Part shown: in pieces, positions 36,451 through 46,513 of the stretch
How the letters are laid out: the number at the start of each line of letters is the position of its first letter
How positions within the stretch are numbered: position 1 is the stretch's first letter
Origin: Tetradesmus obliquus
Taxonomy: Eukaryota; Chlorophyta; Chlorophyceae; Sphaeropleales; Scenedesmaceae
Assembly (NCBI GenBank): GCA_030272155.1
Contig: CP126196.1
Location: forward strand, 2,914,001-2,978,000
Length of the DNA: 64,000 bases
Direction of reading: 5' to 3'
Made by a program: the position numbers and the translations under genes
The notes under the pieces: model-generated
What the model saw: only the letters and a program-made list of their open reading frames with translations
What the model was told of the DNA's origin: nothing
The model's database searches: none

Positions 36451-39400
36451 GCAGCTCCAAACCTGCTGCTGCTGCTGTTGGGCAGCCCGAGGGGTGCCGG
36501 CTGGTTGCCTGAGGCAGCTCGGCTGATGGCGCTGCTGCTGCTTCTGCTGCTGCTGTCAGCCTGGCCTTGGCTGTAGGGGTGCAGGCAGGCTGCCAAGTGC
36601 TCCTCATCTGCGGCGCATGGTGTGTCATCACGGTCAGCAACAGGTGGGATGCAAACAGACGGATACAGTATCGGCCAGAGTGCCAATGACATGGTGGAGT
36701 AGCACAAGAGAAAGCCCCACACACCCAGCACAGCAGCAGCGGCCAGCCACCAGCCCACCTGTCAGCATCAGCGGCTGCTGCTGCAGCAGCGGCGCCACCA
36801 TCACCGCCAGCTGCGTGTACACGTCAGCAGCCGGCAGCGCCCGCGCAGCAGCAGCAATGAAGCACACTGCGCTGTGCCGCACTGCTGCCGAGTGGTGGCG
36901 CAGCAGTGGGGCCACCTTGCCTGCTGCTGCAAGCAGCGAGCGCTTGCGAAGGTGGCTGCAGGTGGCAGCCAGGCAGCGCACTGCATCGCATACAACTGCT
37001 GTCTCGCTGTCCACAAGCGCCTGGCATGTTGTGGCAGGCGGACGATGTGTAGAAAAGGAGGAGTGAGCAGCGCAGTGCAGCAAGGCAAGGGGGGGGCAGC
37101 AGGAGTGATGCGATTTGCTGACATGAAGTTAGACTTTCAGCTGTCGCCAACACAAGCTGTCCTGCACAAGCAGGGGACCAGGAGACTTACAACAAGATTT
37201 GCCTGACCAGCTCACCTGCTCCAGGCATGGCAGCAGGAACACGTCCAGGCTGTAACACAAACACCACCAAGATTGGCTACAACCAAAGCAAGGCAGCTGC
37301 AACATCAATCGCCGCACCACCTCACCTGCTCAAGGCATGGCAGCAGGAAAACACGCCAGCTGCGATACACACCATCAGAGAGAAAATATACAATCTATAA
37401 CCATTGTAGTGCTGCGAACTGTCAAGCTTTGTCCTGCCCCTGCCCACCTGCTCCAGACATGGCAGCAGGAAGACGTCCAGGCTGTCCCGCCCAGTGTGCG
37501 GCCCCACCGCAGCAATCGCCCCAAAGAACGCGCCCCGCAGCTGCCACTCCCCGGCATTCAAGCACGTGATCAGTAGCGGCAGCAGCACATTGTTGATGTC
37601 TTTGCGGCCAAAAAACAACCCTAGCTGGTGTGTATGACTCAGCAGCCCCCGTTTGATATCGGCGCTGCTGCGGCTGCCAGTGACTAGATCCAGCACAACC
37701 TTTTCCACTGCGCTGCGCACTGCTGCCATCTCAGCATCGTACCGCACCAGCGGCTGCTGCTGCTGCTGCTGCTGTATTTGTGCGGCTGCTGGGGAGTCGT
37801 CGCCTGCAGCACCGCCGGTGCTGCTGCCAGTTGGCCTGCTGGTGCTGCTGCTGCTCTGGCTCTCTAGCTGTCTCAACTGCCGGGAGCTACCCACCCTACT
37901 CACAGCAGCAGCAGCAGCAGCCTCTGCTGCTGCCGCCAGATTGCTGCTGCTGCTGCTGCTGTACTGCTGCTGCTGCTGCTGCACGCTGCAGAACTGCATG
38001 CCGAGCAGGTGCTCGTGTGCTGCTGCTGCCAGGTGTGCAACAGCCAGCGCATAGCCCACTCTCACAAGCTCCTCCGAGTCATTTGGCAGCAGGCTGAGCG
38101 AAGGCAGCAGGTAGTCATGGTACACTTTGGCATCTGCTGGCGGCAGCTTGGGCAGTGACGCCATCAGCTGCACCACGCAGCGCACCGCCAGCGTCCTGCA
38201 AGCAGTGCACGAGCAGAGTGCAGGCACGGGAGCCGACATTGATAGTCAGCTGAGAGTGAGGCACACATGTGCAACACAACGAACAGAGGGGTAGCCACGG
38301 TTTAGGGTGGGTTGGCAGGAGCAACAGCTGCATCTCATCATGTGCATGGCATGCTTGAAGCCTGCAGCGGCACCACCAAGCACCTCTGTCTTTTTTGAGT
38401 CAGTAAGTGCCTTTGCTTTTGTCACAGCATGTGCCAGCTGCAAGGGTTCAGCTGATCCTACAGTGTACCCACCTGACGCCCGCGTTGGCGTCCGCCAGCT
38501 GTGTGAGCAGGTATGGCACCACCGTCTGCAGCCGCACCTCCTCATCACACAGCAGCCCGCTGCGGAACAGCAGCATGATGGCCACGCGCTGCAGCAGCAG
38601 CAGCAGCAGCAGTGTAGAGGGCGGCAAAGAAGCTGGTCAGTCATTACATTACATTACATTACATGCTCCACTCAACGAGGAGTGGGAACCCCAGTCAGGA
38701 GCCAACGAGAGGCTCATAGGGGGAGGAAACAACGAAGAACAACTCATCATCGTCCAAACCGTCAGACGACAACGCAGAAAAAAACTCATCAGCATCATCA
38801 ATAGCTTGAGCAATAGCCTGAGAGGACAGAAGGATCTCAGGATCAGTGTCCGGGTGACACCGCATCAGATAGCAGCAGTGCACAAAAGCGGCCACCAAAG
38901 CAGGTGCCTGCTTCATAAAAGTGATCATGTCATCGCCTGCTGGGTGACAACCAGCAATAGTAGCCCATGTTTGTGACGAGTCCCCGAAGGGTTCGAACAA
39001 CATAGCAAATCGCTCGCGGACTGGTGCATAGAAAGGGCACTCAAAGACCATATGAAACTCATCCTCAACAACCTCAGACTGGCAGCCAGGGCGTAGGCAC
39101 ACCCTGTCACTTCGCGGCACAGGTGGTCGCTGCCACCTGCCACTGCAGACACGTAAATCATGAGCACCCAAACGGAAACGGGTCAAGGACCCCAGATGCT
39201 CTCTGTTGATCCCAGCAGTTTGAGAGACATAATCTGGGCACCATAAAGCTGGGCTCACAGACAGCATGTCAGCAGAAGAGCATGCCGCAAACCACCGCTC
39301 ATAAGTACTGTAGACACCATGACCACTAGCAGCATCACGCGGGTTGACAGGGCACCCCTGCCACTGCTGATACAAGACGCCATCAAAAGCACGCGCTATG

Positions 39401-42400
39401 GTTTTCAGATCCAGAGACTGGAAGTTTTGCAGCCTTTGCACGGCATCTCCCAGCTGCTGTGAGTGGGCATGCACATATTCAAGTACACGTCGCAACTGTG
39501 TGCACCACACTGCGCCGCTGCTGGAAACAGTGGACAGCCGTAAGTTGTCACGCATAGCACAGACCAAAAGGGAGGACGCATCCATATCCACAACCCTATT
39601 CCACATGCTCACTGCCGCACGAAGCCACAAACTGACCAAAGGCTGGGCCCCAAATTCTCTTGACAGAAGCAAGCGAGCAGTGGACTTGCGGACGCGTCCT
39701 GCAAGTGTACGCAGAAACGTGAACTGCACCCTGCTGATGACATTGTTCTGCAACTTGCTGACCAAAGCAGCACCCGAGCCCGCCTGGCTCAGCAGGGCTG
39801 GACCCCACACTTCGGAACAGTAGCACAAAATTGGAGACACAAGAGAGTTGAACAGCTGCACCTGCATTGACAAACTGCGAATGCCATGCTCCTTGCATCT
39901 GGCCAGCATAGCCCACATCGCTCTACTACCAGCTGCAGCCAGAGCATCAGTGCAAACAAACACACCCTGAGTGGAATGGAACTGGACGCCCAAGTACCTG
40001 AACTGCTGTGACACCGGAACCTGCTGCCCCTGGTACTGCCACACTGCTGCACCGCTGTAGCGCTTCCTGTCAAACACAACTACTTCTGTCTTGCCCACAT
40101 TAACCTGCATGTCATACTCGCTACAAAATGATTGCAGGGCATCCAGCAGCTGCTGTAGTTTGCCGGCTGTTTCTGCTAGCAGCACCAGGTCATCAGCATA
40201 CAGCAGCAGTCTCACCATTCTGCTGCCCAGAGCCGTGCCACACGCACCACAGCAGTCGGCTAGCCATTGCTCCACTCGATCGATGAATATGCCAAACAGC
40301 AGAGGCGATAGTGGATCGCCTTGCTTCACACCACGAGTACTGTCAAAGGGCTGCCCAACTCTGCCTGACAACTTAGTGATCATAGGCGCATTCCAGTACA
40401 TAGAAACGATAGATGCAAGCACATTGCCCCGCAAGCCAATGTCTGCCAGGCACCGCATAAGCAGGTCGCGTCGAACCAGGTCATACGCCTTCCTGAAATC
40501 CACAAAGCAAGCAAACAAGCGACCGTGACCCAAACGGCTGCGATCCACAAGGTGCTTCAGCACAAAAACATGGTCACACGTCCTGTGCCTATCCCTAAAA
40601 CCAGCCTGTCCCCACGCCCTGTAACCACGCTCTTCACAGAAGGCTGCCAAACGCTTCTCGATCAACATACTGAACATTTTGCCCATGACTGAGCCAACAG
40701 CTATACCACGGTAGTTATCCAGGTCACTGGGGTCACCCTTTTTGAACACTGCTGACAGGTAAGCAGAACACCACACTCCAGGCACCTGACCACACTTCAT
40801 GACTGCTGTGAAAATTGCACTCAAGTCCTCATGCAGGACATACAGGTGTTTTTTGTAACCTCGACTCGTGACATAAACATTATATGCACCCTTGAACAGC
40901 TCACCACGCAGCCCATCTGGCCCTGGCATCCGCCCATTATGCATTCGCAGCAACACAGTCTCCATCTCACCCGCAGAAAAAGGATCATTCAGGTGCGATG
41001 CAGCAGCCACAGCTGGGCCGTCCTGGCACTGTGACAACAATTTCGCCATAAAAGAGGTAGGGCTTGCGCCCTCCTCAGGTAAACTGTGCTGCCCAGGGGA
41101 CCCATAGAGGGCACGCCAATGTCTGTCAACAGCACTCATGTCCTGAAGCATGCACGCCATCCGCCGACCCCTGTACGCCGTCCAAAAACGCCTGGGATTG
41201 TGCTTCAGATCATCTGCCAAACGCGCCTGCCACTGCTTCTCACAATGCCGCTTGGCCCTGCGCTTAGCAGCATTGAAAACCCTGCGCGCTGCTGCTGCTG
41301 CATGCGAGTTCTGGCTGCGCACTGCCGTCACACACATAGGTCTCTTTGTGATCAAGGCCACGTGCTGCAGCAGCACAGGCAGGCAGGCCAGCAGCTGGCA
41401 AGCTGGCCAGTTGTACTGTAGGATCAGCTATGAAAATTGACAAACGGCACAAACCACCCAAGAGACAAGTTCTGCAGCCAACTTTCCGGCCATATGTGAG
41501 CCGTCAGACCAACCCTACAGCAGCAGCAGCCCACCTTGCTCTCCTGCAGCTTGGAGCCCCTCAGCAGCGTGCACAGCAGCACAGCCAGCAGCACAACGCC
41601 TTGGTCAGTGCTGGCACCAGCAGCAGCAGCAGCAGCAGCATTGGCTCCCCTTGGGGTATCCCCAGCAACACTGCCGGATGCAGCCCCCTGCAGCAACTGC
41701 TGCTGCTGCTGCTCAGGCGCTGCTGCTGCGTCAGAAGCAGCAGCAGTGCTGCTAGCCTGTGTTGCTGCTGCTGCTGCTGCTGGCTGTGCATCAGCCAGGA
41801 GGCTGTTGGGCCCTGACCAGCCTCCACCACTGCAGACACACCGCAGCACATCACAGCACACCGCAGCACAGCACGGCACAACACAGTGAACACCAGAGGA
41901 TTGTAGGCTATGTGATTGTTTGAAACGCAGTCGCGGGGCATGTGCTGATGGTGGACAGTGCTGTGCAGCTCATCTAGTCTCGCCCAACAACACAGCTACT
42001 GCACAATCCTCGGCATGCAACCGAACACAACTCTGCTCCTATGCCATACTTTTGTCGTCATCAAACACAGTGCCAGCACTGGCACATACCTGGGCTCCTG
42101 TGACGGCTCATCGATGCATATGCCGTCATCCTCAGCAGCAGCAGCCACACCACCAGCAGCACCAACCAGCCGACGCTGCACGCTGCCCACATCAGCCAGC
42201 AGGCTGCTGACCTCAGCCAACAGCTCAGCACCAGCACTGCCAGCACCAGCAGCAGCAGCAGCAGGGGTAGCAGTGGTAGTGCCAGGTGCAGTGCCTGCTT
42301 GCTGGTGTCCTGCTGCTGCTGCAGGCGAGACTGGTGCGGCTGCAGCTGCAGGTGTGGTGGCGGCTGCTGAACCAGTCGTGTTGCTTGTGTCTGCTGACAG

Positions 42401-42581
42401 GCCAGCCTGCAGGGGGCAGCAGCAAGGCAGCCAATATCAAGCGGCAGCAGCAGCAGCAGTAGTGAGCAGCGAGATTTAAGTTTTGAGCAGTCTCAGACAT
42501 GCGTTGAGGGCAGCATTGAGTGCCTGCCTCTGCTGACAGGCCAGCCTGCAGGATGCCGCAGGAGAACAACCGGCATTGAGG

Positions 42582-42636
<55 letters not shown>

Positions 42637-44689
42637 GTAGTGAGCAGCGAGAGGCGCAGGTCCTGAAAGCAGAGTCACGACACGCGTAAGAGGAAAGCAT
42701 CAAGCGGCTGACACAACTAGAAGCCCCAGCGACAAGCAACACACACCAGCGCCTCTCTCAGCAAACGTCATCAGCAAACCCCGCCTTACCTGCTGAGGTG
42801 CGGCAGCCTTCCCGCTGCATATGGCTGCCTTGAGTTCCTCGTAGTGTGCCGCCACTGCCGCCAGGCGCGCGTTGGGGTCCAATGACAGCAGCGAATTGAA
42901 GAAGGGGTGCCACATCTCACCAGGTGCTGGGGGCAATAAGAACCTCTGTGAACCTCACGAGCACGCAGTCCGCGATACTGTCAAACCAGGACGCTTCCAA
43001 ACCTATCAAGCCCTTTCACCAACCCCGCCCCACCTGCATTGGAATCGTGCCGCCATCCCCGCTGCATATGGCTGCCATGAGTTCCTCATAATGAGCCGCC
43101 ACTGCCGCCAGGCGCGCATCCGGGTCCATGCTCAGCAGTGAGTCAAAGAAGGGGTGCAGCACCTCACTGAAGGCTGCCACACACCAGCACCACTTTCAGC
43201 CTCACCAGCATGCATTAGGCAGCCAGGACAACACAAAAACCCATTCAGTTATAACCAATAATCCGCCTCACCTGCATCAAAGCCGCGCCACTGTCCCCGC
43301 TGCATATGGCCTCCATCAACTCCTCATAATGAGCCGCCACTGCTGCCAGGCGCGCATTTAGATCCATGCTCAGCAGCGAGTCACAAAAGGGGTGCAGCAC
43401 CTCACTGAAGGCTGAGGGCAAACCAGCACCCTCTCAGCCTCACCAGCATTGCAACCGCAACGCTGCTCAACCAGACAGGACGGTTCAGAACCCTATCAAA
43501 CCCATTTATTAATCACCCTCCCCACCTGGGGCAAAACTGCGCTGCCGTGCCCGCTGCATATGGCTGCCATGAGCTCCTCATAATGAGCCGCCACTGCCGC
43601 CAGGCGTGCATCAGGGTCCAATGACAGCAGCGAGTCAAAGAAGGGGTGCAGCACCTCACTAAAGGCCGGCGGGAACAGCTGCCGCGGCCAACTGGTCAAA
43701 TAATGGTCCGCTGACCAGCGCTCGCCTGCAGGGACAAGGGCAGGCAGTACAGTCAGGCGAAGGCAGTATGGCAATAGGCAGGCAGGCAGTACAACTTTGA
43801 AGAAGGGGTGCAGCACCTCACTGAACGCCGGAGGGAACAGCTGCCGCGGCCAACTGGTCAAATAGTGGTCCGCGGACCAGCGCTCGCCTGCAGGCACATG
43901 AGCAGGCAGTACAGTCAGGCGAAGGCAGTACACTGCGCAGGCAGGCAGGCAGTACAGCACTGAAGAATGGGTGCAGCACCTCACTGAAGGCTGGCGGGAA
44001 CAGCTGGCGCGGCCAGCTGGTGAGGTAGTGGTCCGCACCAGCGCTCGCCTGCAAAAACCAAAAGAGGGACAGCGAGAGACATGGCTGGCTGTTGCATGTG
44101 CACAGCAGATGTGTATGCAGGATAGGTGTGCGTGGCCATGCTCGCACAGCGCACCCTGAAGTGCCAGGGTGAGAGGTTAGGCAGGCCAGCAGTGCACTAC
44201 GCAGGCTGCCGTCCTCTATGCAGGCTGGCAGTACATGCCAGCTGGTGAGGTAGTGAACCGCAGGCCAGCGCTCGCCAGCGGAATCACCAGCAGTCATAGC
44301 TGGCTGTTGATTGTCCAAGGTGTTTTTGTGGGTGTGCGGAGCGCTCAAAAAGCAGGATCGTACTTGCCCCGCCCCCAGACCGAAGCCTGACTTAGAACAG
44401 CATCAAACACACAGTAGACATGTACTGGAACCCCTAGCCACCGGAACACCAGCTATCAACAGCCATTGACGACGGAGTCATGCAGGTAGTGCAGCACATA
44501 CCTGGCGAGCGCTGGATCATGTGCATGACCAGCTCTGCTATGTCTGGCGCCACCCCCGCCAGCGCCTGCCCAGGGTCGTACTCGCCCCGCCTGTAGGCCA
44601 GCAGCCGTGACAGGTCGAAGAAGGCACGGCCATCCAGCCACAGCTCCGCAATGACGCAGCCTAAGGAGAACACATCCTGCAGGACGTGC

Positions 44690-44731
<42 letters not shown>

Positions 44732-46437
44732 GGCAGGGGCGTGACAGGTGGAAGAAGGCGCGGCCATCTAGCCACAACTCCGCAATGACGCAGCCCAGAG
44801 AAAAGACATCCTGCAGGACATGCGGTGGCAGCAGCAGCAGTAGGGGCGTGACAGTTTTGAATTGCACTGTTGGGCTGACTCAGCCTCAGAAGAGCGCGCA
44901 AACCCGCCAAGAGGCACCGAAGATACCGCAGCAGCGACAACAGAACACAGCCAGCAGCAGCGGCTGGAACAGCGCTAGAAACCTAGGCCTGCTGCACCCT
45001 CCTAACTATACACAGCAATGTGATGTAACAGTCAGCCAGCGCACCATGTCGGGCTGCAGTGGTGCTGCTGCATTGATGGCTGCCGCGCTGCCCTCAAAGA
45101 AGCGCTCCGGGGCCAGGTAGCAGCGCCGCCTGCTGCCCGTGTCAAAGTAATAGGAGAAGTCAGCCTGGGCAGCAGCAGCAGCAGCAGCAGCAGAGGCAGC
45201 AGCAGTGGCAGAACGTCAGCCACAGGGCTGAGGAGATGTGAGGACGTGGGAAGACTGCAGCACTTGGACTGTAGCCCTACCATGCAGCCTCTTGACAAGC
45301 ACAAGACCAGGAGATGCTGTGGCTTCATGAGGACGCAGCCATACACCTGCAGCTCCTGTGAAGCGTCACTGAATGCAGACCGCATGCAATCAGCTGCTGT
45401 CCAGACTCCCAACCCCACCCACCAGCAAACCAACAACCAGCAGCAACACAGGCCGCTCCAACCACGTCTAGCACCTAGCCCGTAGCTGCTGCTGCGCACC
45501 GGGTTGTCTGCGGGCAGGCAGGTGGGCTGATAGCTGGCACAGTCCACCAGCAGCAGCCAGTTCCAGCTGGTGGACCATCACAGCCAAATGCGTTCAAACA
45601 CACACAACTGCAGCTCTGCACAAGCATGGTTGCCTGCAGCTAGCATACCCCAACGGCTGCTGTCTAACCCACCCCTCAGGCAGCCAACAGCAGGACGCAT
45701 CCTATTCCTCTGCTCTACAAGCCTGCCTCATGCCAGGTCAGTGACAATAAACTGATACCGATCCACCCACCGGGTTGTCTGCGGGCAGGTAGGTGGGCTT
45801 GTAGCTGGCAAAATCTGCCAGCAGCAGCCAGTTCCAGCTGGTGACCATCACGTTCTCGCACTTGATGTCGCCGTGGCACACGCCGTGCGCGTGAGCCTGG
45901 CTCAGACCGTGCAGCAGCTGGAACGTGATCCAGCGCTGCAGCAACAGCAGCAGCAAACGTGCAGGCATGACGAGCAGTCAGCAACATAGCAGCAGTGCAG
46001 GTGCATGTGCAGGCATGATGAGCAGACACAGCATACAACAGCAGCAGGATGCTGCTGCAAGTGCTACATGGCAGTGCAGCCCTGCCTGCCCGCCCCTTGT
46101 TACGGCTGCTCAACGGTGAGATGATCAGGCCAGATTATCAGCAGTCCCCTCTGCAGCAGCACTACGTCTGCTGATGTTATGCTGCCGCTGGCGTACCCTG
46201 ACTCCTCCTAGCTCTGATGTTCGCTGTAGCTGCCAGCGCCACTGCTGCCGCTGTTGCTGTTGCTGCTGCTGCCGCACCTTCTCCAGCGCTGTGAGGAAGG
46301 GCCGTGTGCTGAGCCTGTCATACAAGTTGGCAAAGAAGTGCTGCCGCATCATGTAGGCCGCATTGGGCGTCTCCCACCACAGCTGCATGGGCCACACGTG
46401 CGGGCAGCGCAGCCCCAGCAGCGCGTCCCTGCATGGC

Positions 46438-46513
<76 letters not shown>

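Noticed and set aside
42590..42665. Possible VPS15 exon ([11 protein letters not shown] then Ala run) after a TTTCAG acceptor
   Set aside because: The segment is repeated at 42455-42480 as intron sequence, and the model keeps phase without it.
42790..43425. Three open copies of exon 8 3' part as genuine extra VPS15 exons
   Set aside because: They lack convincing acceptors of their own and would repeat one kinase-to-HEAT linker segment four times, unlike any VPS15; kept as repeat copies.
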